DNA of 64,000 bases from Cyanophora paradoxa (lineage: Eukaryota; Glaucocystophyceae; Cyanophorales; Cyanophoraceae): NCBI GenBank assembly GCA_004431415.1, contig QPMI01000424.1, positions 1 to 64,000 on the forward strand, read 5' to 3'. The notes beneath the pieces were generated by a model that made no database searches, was not told the DNA's origin, and saw only the letters and a program-made list of their open reading frames with translations. Below are positions 48,125-58,600 of the stretch, in pieces (position 1 is the first letter of the stretch; every line of letters starts with the position of its first letter). The position numbers and the translations under genes are program-made.

Positions 48125-48843
48125 CTAGTAGTCTTCAGTCGAATCATAGCCACAAACATGGTCATCGTAGCAGTCTGTTTCGGTGCAGCATAGACGATTG
48201 CAGATTTCGCCGCGAGCCTTGCCGTATGCAAGGTGCTCTCCTGGCGCTGCTGGTGGTGCATGTCTCTCATTCTTGGCGCGAGGATCGCCGTATTGACGAT
48301 CAAGGGGGTTTCGCTTCAGAATCCGCCGACAGCGTATAACTGGGTGATTGGGGCAGAGGGTTGTGACATAGAAGTAATCATGCGCGCCCATGCGGGCATG
48401 AGCCCATGTGCGATCGGTACAGACATCGCATTTTATCATCTCGCTGCTATGTTCCTCACAGTAGATGCTGCATAACAAGGGCGTCGGCTCCAGTCAGATA
48501 TGTTGGTTTTGTGCGTAGGGTTGACCACTTAAACATCATATATATCCCTCGCGAACCTGCTACAGTTATCCGATGAGCACCGGTATACCGTATGCTGACG
48601 ACCGCCAGTACTGGCCATGGAGGGAGCGTGAAAGTCGTCATTGCAGAAAAGAACAGGACAGCCAGTGACGGATGAACACTGAGCAAGCCGGCACGTTCGT
48701 GCTGGTTCGAGCGGGCATGGGCCGTGCATACCGTCGATGGCAGGGCACGCGTACGGTCCGTGCGCACGCGCGTCGGCAATCTCATCCCCGGAACACGCTG
48801 CAGTCGAAGTAGGAGGCGGATCGGCTTCAGCTGCCGGCGCCAT
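48125..48843 (-). CDS. Cys-rich host protein, spliced
   Basis: ATG at 48841-48843 opens an exon rich in Cys and Pro (CRLAQCSSVTGCPVLFCNDD). A frame change around 48480-48610 requires at least one intron. The last exon begins near 48470 and reads SIYCEEHSSEMIKCDVCTDR... to a stop at 48125. In total more than fifteen cysteines occur in CxxC, CxxxC and CC arrangements, suggesting a zinc-binding or disulfide-rich protein. No signal peptide or known domain is clear. The gene occupies the interval that separates the two halves of the tRNA-like repeat module found joined at 1448-1610. Confidence 0.45.
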
Positions 48844-48870
48844 TACTATATGCTGGACCGAAATATGAGA

Positions 48871-48955
48871 GCAAGATGGCGAACAAGACTCACTCCCAAG
48901 ATTCGAACCTGGGTCTAAGCGATGTGAGCGGCCGTCCTGGACGGCTGGTCCTAGA
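48871..48955 (-). repeat. tRNA-like T-arm / B-box sequence (copy 2)
   Basis: The + strand GACTCACTCCCAAGATTCGAACC gives a near-perfect T-arm on the minus strand (one stem mismatch relative to copy 1), with the same downstream GCCGTCC.GGACGGC hairpin. No complete cloverleaf is found. Confidence 0.5.
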
Positions 48956-49095
48956 GACAGTCGCGATCGATGTTCGTCGCCAGCTTATGGTCTATGGCTG
49001 CATGGTTGCCAGCGCGGCTCTCACTTATGAGAAGCCAGCTAGCATAGTATACGTACCCTCCTGAACTACGCTGTCTGGGACCAGGCATCAGCCTG

Positions 49096-49155
49096 TGGTT
49101 TAGCGAGCAATAGCGAGCAATAGGGAGTAATAGCGAGCGATAGCGAGCAATGCAC
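49096..49155 (+). repeat. Short tandem repeat TAGCGAGCAA
   Basis: Four or five degenerate 10-11-nt units (AGCGAGCAAT, AGGGAGTAAT, AGCGAGCGAT). Around it, CTACGCTGTCTGGG.CCAGGC occurs twice (about 49067 and 49249). Confidence 0.6.
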
Positions 49156-49428
49156 GACCCGAAGGGACAGGAGGAGCAGGCTCCGGGTCAGACCCATCAG
49201 ACAGCTCCGATCGGGAACGCGAAGTACACGTTGCCAGCGCAAGGAATCTACGCTGTCTGGGCCCAGGCCTCAGTCTGACGTAGAGTCTCTGGCATCAAAC
49301 CCGAACGGCGGCTTTTTTCCCAATATGCGTACGCGAACTCGGAGAGTTAGTCGACGATCGAGAACTAAAGTTAGTCCCAAATTTGAAATTTTGCGTTGAG
49401 TACGTACTCTAAACCATACCGAAGTGCA

Positions 49429-51838
49429 ATGGCACGTCAATCAAAGGCAGCTGCTGCTGCAGCCACGGCTGAGAAGAAGGACAACGTGCTCGAGCCGAAG
49501 AAGGCTGACGTGGCCGCGTCACTGGCGAAATCTGATGCCGCTGCTGCTGCCGGGAAGGACCCGCTCCCTGTCGCCGTTGACGAGGCTTCGCCGGTGATCC
49601 CTACGCCGGTGGATGCGGCGTGGACGACGCGGCACGCGCTGCCTGGGTGCGCTTGGAGTTAATCAATGTTCGGTCCGGCATGGTGCGGATTTAAGCTGAC
49701 GATCTGCGCGATAGCAGGCTGAACGACGGCATGCCACGGGAAGGGGCAGCTGCAACTATCACGGCGGCAGTGGCATCGTCTCGCCCGTTGCCTGGCGCGT
49801 CCGGATCCATTTGCAATGCTGGGCAAGTGTACGTATTCTACGATTGCGTAATATTGGCTGTGACTAATACGACGTTATTCGTCCCTGCGTAGATCGGCTG
49901 CCGTGCCGGTCGCCACTAATTCGGCAAGTGGCACGGCTAATGGGATTGTGATGCTATCGTACGTGCTTTTATAATCAATAGCATTTGTGCACGACGAGCG
50001 TCACAACCCTAATATATTTCCAGGCCCGCAAAGAAGGTTACTGTGGCGCGCACGTTCATGGATTTGAAGGATGGGAGGGATTTTAACGGTGTCGTGCGGA
50101 TTGCGAACATGCACACCATAAGTGGAAGGAACGGAGGTGACACCATCCGCGGTACTCTGGAGGATGAGGTGCGCAACCCCGTTGTAGCTGGATAACCTCA
50201 TGTGTAATGTCAATGTGGCGATTTTATATAAGCTTTCTGCTCATCGACGTACGCAATGCAGGTCGGCGATAAGGTGCCGCTCCGTATCTTCACAGGGGCG
50301 ATGCTAACAAGTGCGGGAAAAAATGCCATCAAGGGAGACATGCTCATCGATCAAGTGAACAATATAACCGAACACTTGAACGCCAGCTGCAACTCAGAAA
50401 ATATGGTATACTCTCCCATTTACGTATACTTCCATTATCCGTATCAGTATGCTGACATGGAATATATCGATCAGTACTTAATCATGAAATCATCAAACAA
50501 AGCACGCTACTTGGTGAAAGGGACTGCGACCGAGAAACTGGCTTGGCCATTGACGCGAGACCGCACACTGCTGAAGGAGATCCAGATTAATTCTGGTAAT
50601 GTCGGTCTAATCAACTTTGAATCAGTGAATGAGGAGGTCTGTCACTCATGTTTTACCTATATTCATATCGCGCGTCTTCATCACCTGCTCACTTTTGCTG
50701 CCGTACGTTAGGATCCTCGGCTCATCGAGCTTCCCCACAAACTCGCGAATATGGATCGCGCATCATTTGTCATGATGCGCTACGACATCGTTTCCGACTT
50801 CAAGGGAGCAGCAGTTGACTATATGAATGTCAACAAACTGTGCGACTCGAACAGGTTCAGCGAATGTGCGTGCTACTATAGATAACTGGGATGATACCAC
50901 GTTTTTCGGCGCGCTCGTACCGTGTTTTATCGCTTCATCAGATAACATTGGATGCATCATCAAGGAGGAAGAGGACGGATACGTGTGCATGGACAAGCTC
51001 GGGTGTAAGGTGTCAGCTCGGTTTGGACTTGGCGCAAAGTTCGAGTCCCTCGGGGAGCTGTTCGACACCTACAGCAACGACGGGGTCGCGGACATCGTCG
51101 TTTCATTCGCGGAGGTTCGGACGTCTATACTGTAGTTAACATGGTAAACGAATGCAAGGCGTAATTCACACGCATTCAACCGTAGTTCAAATTCGAGCGA
51201 CCATCAGGCACCCCGACGGAACTGTGGTTTGGCTTCTTTTCTGAAGTAATGGGACTTGCGGAATTCGAGGAGAAAAAGAAGACCCTGCCGGTAGGGTTCG
51301 TCTCGAAGGCAATTAAAATTCCGGATGCGAGTGCTCGCTTGCATGCATCTGTCCCGTTTGGTAATGGGTCGAACCGAGTTGGTGCGGAAGTTCAGCCTAT
51401 CGGTTTTAACCTGTGTAACCCTTTCATGCAGCGCTCTTCGCCGGCGGTACCGGCCCGACAGGGAGCACCCCGAATTTGTCGGGTACGACCGGGATCCCTG
51501 TCAAGGTTGGAAATGGTGGATCAGCGATCGCTCTGAATGGAATCTCAAGCTCGCCGATGGCAATGGCAGCAATGAACATGCCGATGCAGCTGCGCCTGAG
51601 CCTGAAGGACAATCCGTTCGCGGTGTCTCGCGATCGCACTGGAAGTGAGGCTTCTTTTCCTAATGGGCTCGTTGAGCGCGAGGTATATGACTTTCCGTAC
51701 ATTGCATATGTCACGTTCCAGCTAATCTCGTAGCAGGCAACTATCGCAAAGCGGAAGAAGGGAGGCAATGACGAAGCCAAAACTTCAAAGAAACAGAAGA
51801 ACGTGAGCGTGGAGTCGGAATCAGATGGCTCGCTTGCA
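49429..51838 (+). CDS. Multi-exon host gene abutting Element 2, uncharacterised
   Basis: The ATG at 49429 begins an Ala/Lys-rich N-terminus. Supported introns are 50169-50261 (93 nt) and 50637-50711 (75 nt), each joining blocks in frame. The central exons encode a globular region (VGDKVPLRIFTGAMLTSAG, YIDQYLIMKSSNKARYLVKG). Later exons include HPEFVGYDRDPCQGWKWW (about 51430-51610) and a very basic nuclear-looking segment from 51737 (IAKRKKGGNDEAKTSKKQKN) followed by acidic Ser/Glu. A frame problem near 50830-50885 is unresolved. The last exon runs directly into the Element 2 terminus, where GCAG is followed by GTAAGC, so the gene is probably interrupted. No known domain recognised. Confidence 0.5.
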
Positions 51839-52770
51839 GGTAAGCACCACCAATTGCGCGCCCTCTTCTTTCTTTCCCCACTACCATTCTCAGTAAGCCC
51901 ATTATCCATTTTCAAATTTCTCAGTAAGGCTCAGTAACAAATCATAAATTAGCACTGTATTTTTCAAACATCTAACTCCTCCTTACTGAAACCAATCACA
52001 AAAACCTACATATAATCTTCTCTCTAATCCCTTACCATTTTCAGTAAGCCTTTATTCCGCCTTCCGATCTCTCAGTAAGGACAGTAAGACCCTATTTTTT
52101 GCGTAATGTTCCTGATCCTTGTCGAACTGTTTTCAGTAGTCCAATTTGAAAAATCAAGGTGAGCCCCACCGATAGGTTAAATTAACTTATATAGTGCGTA
52201 TATCCCCACTTAAAGATTTCCCACTATACAAGTATAAAGATGCCGGGTAATCAGCTCCCCTTACCTAAAAGTAAACTGTGCAATGTGTGCAAAGAGGTCA
52301 AGCCTGCATCGTGGTTCCCTTTGCGCAAGTGCAAGTCGGGAAATATAACATTATATTGGAGATGCATAGAGTGCCACCGTGACTATCAAAATGATCACTA
52401 TCACAATGTCTTAAAAACGCGTCCGAAAATCGAAGTACAATCGAAGATATGCCCGGATTGCAAGATTGAGAAGCCTGCAAGCGAGTATAATAAAAAGCAA
52501 AGTACGAAGGATGGTCTCTACTATAAATGCCGACAGTGTTATAGTGAGACTCGGACGAGCTAATTTATGATTTTAAAATGAGATTTATATTTTTTAAAGC
52601 AAGTTTGTGCATGAGCAAGCATGCCGAAAATGCCCACCTGCACAAACTTGCGACTTCAATCGAAATGTACGAATCGAAATGTACGATTAGCATATTTACG
52701 ACAAAGTACGACGATAGACCACGTTAAAATACACTCGCGCCCCGCCCACTATGCAAGATACATGCCTTTC
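51828..52770 (+). repeat. Element 2 terminal repeat region (one end only)
   Basis: Corresponds to the 935-bp ITR of Element 1 by order of features: outer terminus, CAGTAAG/CTTACTG motifs, zinc-knuckle gene, 13-bp inverted repeat, shortened tandem repeat, then CCCGCCCACTATGCAAGATACATG. The partner repeat is outside the window, so calling it an ITR is by homology. Confidence 0.7.
52240..52563 (+). CDS. Two-zinc-knuckle protein of Element 2
   Basis: A 107-residue homologue of the Element 1 ITR protein with all eight cysteines conserved (CNVC/CIEC and CPDC/CRQC) and about 70% identity overall. The strongly conserved segment LKTRPKIEVQSKIC contrasts with a divergent N-terminus. The Met at 52240 defines the family start site. 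Confidence 0.75.
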   Translation: MPGNQLPLPKSKLCNVCKEVKPASWFPLRKCKSGNITLYWRCIECHRDYQNDHYHNVLKTRPKIEVQSKICPDCKIEKPASEYNKKQSTKDGLYYKCRQCYSETRTS

Positions 52771-52860
52771 TTATGCATGATCTATGAAAAATAACAATAA
52801 ACCCAGTCGTCAGACAAGCTGCCTTGGCTGCGCCTCTCTCATTCTTCGAATTCGAATTCT

Positions 52861-53124
52861 TTACATAGGAGCACTCACAGGAATTTCGCTTGCCTTTCGA
52901 ACAGTCCCCCTTGCAAATGCTTGCTCTACAATCGCTTCCTTTGTGAGTGGAATCGGAATTCCAGCGGCAATACACGATTTAACTTCTTTGTCCACAATCT
53001 CATCAATCGCAATTCTCGCCCGATTATGAGCAGCATTATCGATCCAATCCTGAACAGAGTAGGCACAGTATTCCATTCCCAGTTTTTCAGTATCAGTTAG
53101 AACCACTTGGTAGATGTTCGACAT
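52861..53124 (-). CDS. Small conserved element protein (Element 2)
   Basis: An 87-residue counterpart of the protein at 41705-41968, starting MSNIYQVVL and sharing SVQDWIDNAAHNRARIAIDE. The last 10 residues differ. The start codon lies just after an AGAGTAAAAGA leader on the minus strand. Confidence 0.65.
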   Translation of the reverse strand: MSNIYQVVLTDTEKLGMEYCAYSVQDWIDNAAHNRARIAIDEIVDKEVKSCIAAGIPIPLTKEAIVEQAFARGTVRKASEIPVSAPM

Positions 53125-53133
53125 TCTTTTACT

Positions 53134-54159
53134 CTATGTTGCAGAAATTAATTCACCAGTAAATAAACAATTTGCATGAGTGGTTGCACCAAAAATAGCA
53201 CCGCTATTGAGGTAGAACCTTATTGTATCATAACCGGCTAATATAGTTATAATGGAAAATCCAAATTGCCTTGCAACTGATGTTGTTCCGATTGCATCAG
53301 AGTATGCTTGCACAACAACACTCTCAATATCTATATTATTCCTTTTCAATTGCATAACAGTATCTGAGGTATTTTCAGTTGTCAGACCTGTAAATGTAAA
53401 TCTGTAATGTCCAGGAACAGGAGCTGTAAACACACCAGTGTCTCTATCCATATGATTTCCATTGTTGACCCAGTTATATGGAAAACTTGTTATGTATCCA
53501 GCTGTGGTTATAGAATTATTAATACTAACACAGAATCGTGGATGATTTGGGGTAGAAAGATAGGAATTGGTTCCATTTACACTGAATCCATTATAGCTAT
53601 ACTGAGTGCTGTTCTTTGTGAAAGTTGATGCGAAGGTAGAAGCAATCTTTGCCCCACCTCTCTTGATCTCAAAATTGTCATTCGCACCCACAGTATCAAT
53701 AGAATTGGTCTTCACTCCACCACTTGCTGTAAGAAGCCCAGTAAACCCACCAGTGGTTGCATTCACAGCCCCATAAGAAGTTGCTGTCACTGTCCCATTC
53801 ACACTCAGTCCAGTCCCAATCCATGCCCCACCACTGTAAACTTGAAAAGCCGCCGAATTCCTATCAGCCGGATTAAAAGCCGTTTTGGAATCCTGTTGAC
53901 CTTCATATAGATTTTCTTTGGTGACCAGCCCCGAAGAGATTGCGGGTCGATTAGATACGATCATTTGAGTAGCTTTAACGACTCCATCAGCCTTGTCAGC
54001 TCGGAGTTCTTTGACTCTGAGTATGCTTTGGTCATTAAAAGAATCGGTTTTCGCTGTCTCAGTCGAAGGGTGGCTTGGAGATAAATCATAAACAGTGTGT
54101 TGGACATTGTGGACAGCACTTGCACTCAAAGAAAACACAGGCGTGAATACAGTTGTCAT
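53134..54159 (-). CDS. C1q-like tip/adhesin protein (Element 2)
   Basis: A 341-residue protein occupying the position of the two Element 1 C1q-like genes. It shares the general plan: VHNVQHTVYDLSPS..., IVSNRP..., SGGAWIGTG, then a C1q-like head with FTAPVPGHYRFTF and a final LFTGELISAT. It is clearly diverged from both Element 1 proteins, so the head sequence has been replaced or has evolved rapidly. ATG at 54157-54159. It ends 9 nt before the start of the small conserved gene. Confidence 0.7.
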   Translation of the reverse strand: MTTVFTPVFSLSASAVHNVQHTVYDLSPSHPSTETAKTDSFNDQSILRVKELRADKADGVVKATQMIVSNRPAISSGLVTKENLYEGQQDSKTAFNPADRNSAAFQVYSGGAWIGTGLSVNGTVTATSYGAVNATTGGFTGLLTASGGVKTNSIDTVGANDNFEIKRGGAKIASTFASTFTKNSTQYSYNGFSVNGTNSYLSTPNHPRFCVSINNSITTAGYITSFPYNWVNNGNHMDRDTGVFTAPVPGHYRFTFTGLTTENTSDTVMQLKRNNIDIESVVVQAYSDAIGTTSVARQFGFSIITILAGYDTIRFYLNSGAIFGATTHANCLFTGELISAT

Positions 54160-54179
54160 CTTTAAATTGCTCTTTATAA

Positions 54180-55643
54180 TTACGTGAGAATATTATTGTT
54201 TTGGAGAGGTCCGACAGCAATCCAATGGAGTTTAAGGGTTCTTTCGTTTTGGGGCACATTCGTATAATTGATGTCCGAGTAACAAGTAAATATAGCAATC
54301 CAAGTGAATTTATTTTTGAAACCAACACGGTTCCCACTCACAAATTCAGCGGAGATATATATGCTGTTTGTAAAATTGACACTTGTTAAGATAATATCAT
54401 TTTCGAGAGTAGCATTAACTATTGGATCACTATTATATGGGGTAGAAAATGTAACGGTTCCCGATACTGTGGTAAAATCCCCTTTGTAATAGACTCCGGC
54501 AGGAATGACTACATTCGCTGTCCCTTGTTGCACATATGCATTTGCATTTACATAACTACCGAAATTCGTGAGCAACTCTATGCTGTGATTGTGAGTAGGT
54601 GGTGAAGTAGGTGTGTTAATCAGATCGTTATAATTTCCGCTCGTAGCCACAGCATGTAGGGTCGGTGTATTAACGAGATCATTGTAGTCTCCACTTGTAG
54701 CCACAGCATGCAAGGTCGGTGCATTGGGTGTGTTAGTTAAATCATTGTAGTCACCACTTGTGGCAACAGCATGCAAATTCGGCTTAGTAAATAACCTATC
54801 CCATGTCCCATTGAAAGGAAGTGTAGATTCTGATATAATTACACCTTGATCGATCCAACGAGGTATATAACTTGTGAAATCGGGAGTTCCCTCTAAATCA
54901 TAGTAATTTCCTGTGTATGCTACACTACTCCAAGTCGGCTTCTCAGTAATATCAGTCCATCTACCACTAAATCCCGCCGGCACATCTGTAAGCTCTTTAT
55001 AGCTCACCTTTTGCTTCGGTATAGAGAGCTCGATGGGTGAGAATGCACCCGAAAGGCGATTTTCAGAGGTGAAATACATGAGACTTTGACTGTTAGGGAA
55101 CTCATCCACGAGATTAAAGGTGAAATTCGTGGGCAATTCGAGTCGACTAATTGGGGTGTTGTCGCCTAATATAAATTCGGCGCCTGTATGCACGACCGGA
55201 TTTCTTTGGATATACATATTTGATGCACCTATTACAGGTGCTACTATGGGCACATCCGAATTAACGAGATTGCAAGTGATAGAAAAAATGGTTTTGGGGG
55301 CATACAGATTGCAATCAAAAGTAATCGTGGCGGGATCAATAGTAGGATCGACATTTGAACAGATCTGAAACATCCACCCACCCACACAGTTGCAATTTAA
55401 ATTGCGAAAGGCTGTGCCTGCCATTGCATCCACATAGCCAATCCCATTTGCAATGTCATAGATGTGACCAAACTCGTAACCGAAAATGTCATTCCATAGG
55501 TTAGAAGCCATAGCTCCCATCACATAGCCTTTTAGATTAACAATTAGGTCATTGGATTCACTGGGTATATTGGCATGGGTTATATAAAATTGATTATCCA
55601 ATACAGCATTCTTTACTGTCGTTTCTACTATGGGTTCCGTCAT
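54180..55643 (-). CDS. Tail-fibre-like adhesin with GDYNDL repeats (Element 2)
   Basis: A 487-residue protein. The N-terminal 155 residues match the Element 1 adhesin almost exactly (only a few substitutions). The remainder has a different shaft built from HAVATSGDYNDL.NTPTL repeats (at least four) and a different C-terminal beta domain. GDYNDL..TP units are common in phage and large-virus fibres. It is thus a base domain joined to an alternative shaft and tip, consistent with modular exchange. ATG at 55641-55643. Confidence 0.75.
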   Translation of the reverse strand: MTEPIVETTVKNAVLDNQFYITHANIPSESNDLIVNLKGYVMGAMASNLWNDIFGYEFGHIYDIANGIGYVDAMAGTAFRNLNCNCVGGWMFQICSNVDPTIDPATITFDCNLYAPKTIFSITCNLVNSDVPIVAPVIGASNMYIQRNPVVHTGAEFILGDNTPISRLELPTNFTFNLVDEFPNSQSLMYFTSENRLSGAFSPIELSIPKQKVSYKELTDVPAGFSGRWTDITEKPTWSSVAYTGNYYDLEGTPDFTSYIPRWIDQGVIISESTLPFNGTWDRLFTKPNLHAVATSGDYNDLTNTPNAPTLHAVATSGDYNDLVNTPTLHAVATSGNYNDLINTPTSPPTHNHSIELLTNFGSYVNANAYVQQGTANVVIPAGVYYKGDFTTVSGTVTFSTPYNSDPIVNATLENDIILTSVNFTNSIYISAEFVSGNRVGFKNKFTWIAIFTCYSDINYTNVPQNERTLKLHWIAVGPLQNNNILT

Positions 55644-55672
55644 TATTTCTCTATTATGGCATTCTACAAAAA

Positions 55673-58600
55673 TTAAGGTCGCATTGGGAGAAGCTCGTAT
55701 GTTCTGCCCTCTCGTTGTGCAATTTCCGCCATAAAGTCTGCATTTTCATTCATTATTGATTCAGCCATTCGTTCTGCTCGTGATTTTTTGGGTGCTGCCC
55801 TACTTGCTGGTGGTTGATCAGTTCTCACAACACTAAGACCATGCCCCTCGGCTGACCTCACCTCTAACCCCACATCTCCTTCGGCTGTTTGGGTCACATT
55901 AAGCTCTGGTGTTGAGTATTTATTACCTGCTCCTGCAATGGTTCTGTCTATGCAAGCACAACATAGAGCTCGGAATTTGTATGCAAGCACAAGTCCAAGA
56001 GCACCGAGAATCGGCAAGAGAATGAGAAGCACTAACGTTCCTGGATCCATTCCTGGCGATCCGACTGGATTTGTAGGATTTGAGGGATTATTAGGTGTCG
56101 TGTTCGGATCTGGATCAGTTGTAGGGGGATCTTTTGAATCGGGATCTGGGTTAGGCTGGTTCGGATTGGGATCGTTTGGTGGCGGCTCTGTCGACCCTGC
56201 TAATGATGTCGGCGCTGTGTATGCATTCGCAAATACGATAGGAGCCGTCGCTGGATTTCCTGTTGAAGACCCTGTAATTGCACCATAGGTATCTGACAGA
56301 TATTTATATAATTCCTTTGTCACAGGCGGATTGCTCACAGATCGACACACCCAAATATTGCATGTGGTATCATAGACTGTGTCCCTGATAAAGGGCGGTA
56401 GAGCTGTCCCACTAAATGACTCAAAGAGTCCATTTCTCGATAGCAACCTATGGGCTGCATCACAGTTCCCACCCTCAAAGTACTTTGAAGCTGAAATTGC
56501 ACCTTGAACATAAATATTGCATGTCGAGTGCATTCCAATGTTATTTAGGTTAGGAGTGTATCTGTCGTCGAGCCGGACAGAGCATACCCATGGGGAAGCG
56601 GTTTTAATATATTTCTTATCGCCCACTTCGATTACATCTGTATTTGGGTGGCTGTCAAGCTGAGTCCAAACAGCATCATATCTGAAAGTGTAATAAACTA
56701 AGAGACCATCTGTGGACGATGTGAAAGCAAAGAAGGTCATAAAGTCCGTGGATCCAAAGAAGTCAGCATTGGTCGATGTTAGGGTGACTCTGGGATAGCT
56801 CATGTTGACAGTCTCAGAAGGATATGGAATATATGAGGTGTAATTACGATTGAAAAGATAATAGTGAAATCCATCTGAGACATTCGAGTGAGTGGGCAAG
56901 GTGACTGTTAAGGTCTTACTGCGATTCTCAAACGTGTTCTGTATGACAATATTGCAAGTATTAATATATCGAGAATCGAAAAAGTAATTATTTGTAACTC
57001 GATTATCGATCAGAGTCGCATTGGTTCCATTAAATACGAAATTCTGCCCATTTATTCTCGTAGTATGAATGTCGGTAACATCGAGAGGATACCTTATTTT
57101 CAAGCGATCTTCGGGGTTGAATCGTGGAATAGTTCCTGTTGCCTTCCAACTGATAGTAAAGGGAGGAGAAAGGGACACAGGTGGGATTGGAGTAAGATTA
57201 AACTTCGCAAAATACAATCCAACAGGATATCCTGACAGAGCATAGGTCACTGTTGCATTTCCGACAAGTGTAAAGCCGGTTGTTGTTATATTTGTGGCGA
57301 CAAATGGAGAGTAACCAAGGGGCGCATTGTTGAGAGAGGTAGATGATCCATTATTGATCACATACAAATTCGTGTCTGTTATTTCAATAGTAGGAGGGGA
57401 AACAAAAGGTGTCTCAAATGTGAAATTAAAATTCGCTGGAACCCCTGCAAGGTATCTATATGTTGATGCTGATATCTCGGATGCCTGGAATACTTTGCTT
57501 CCCCTCTGCACTACATTACTTGTGTCTTTCACATTGTGGTAGGATATACTGGGAGTCGGGGAGAGCACCAACGAAATAGCATCTGGTAAATCAGACTTTG
57601 TAATATACAGCTCTTTAAGATACTCCTTTTTGAAAGGGGCGGTCAGATCTCCAATAGTAGCCAATGACCCTGCGACCACAATATTACAGGTGTTTGCATT
57701 CAAAGTATAAACTGTGTTCCACCTCAAAGAATTCGCCCCAAGATCGAAATTCTGTGAGAAGGGAACGATATTGCTACCTTGTAAATCTCGGTAAACCTTC
57801 ACTCTGGGTTTGCTATCGAATTCAGGGGTGATATAATTGATGTTAAGAGTGAAACTAATAGTAGCTTCGGAACTCAATGAGTTGTTTCGGATGATAAGTA
57901 AATTGTATGTCTCGTTAATGACAAACGAAACCTGAAACCCTGTGGAGGTGACATTTTGGATAAATGCTTTATTAGATTCATTATTGTTATAGATAGGATT
58001 ATAATAAGTAGTGTGATCCACCAATGAAACAGTGGGTATACTCTCCAAATCTGTGACACCCAACTGATCCCAAGTGAATGTATATGTAGGTTTGCCTACA
58101 TAAGCGACATAGACCCCATTTGCGAGCTGCTGAGGGTATCCCTCGACAGTGTAGGTCTCAGTTCGCGAAACTGAGCGGGAAAGGTTGCTATTAAAGTCGT
58201 TGTAGCTGATCAGAGCTCTCTCATCAGTGGGTATTTGATTGGGTCGGAGTGAGTGATTTAATGGAAGGATTAAATTGGAGGCAAACATGGAAACTCCATG
58301 CATCTCTGACCATCTCAGATTCGATAAACCAACTCGGTATGTGTTATCAGTCGCGGGGTAAATGTTCCTTTTCGATAGAATATGGGCTAAGGTAATTGCA
58401 AGCGCTCCATCTGCTGCAAAGAGAGCATTAATTTCGGATTGCAAAGCGGCTATTTCGGTTGTGTGGGTCGTGAGGGTTCCATCCTGACTGGAATCTTTGG
58501 TGTTCTTGCTCCTTTCAAACTCCAAAAACGCCTTTACAATGTCCTTGCCCAAAAGATCGTTTATATTGTCTCTGGTAATGTGAACATGATCTGTTCTCAG

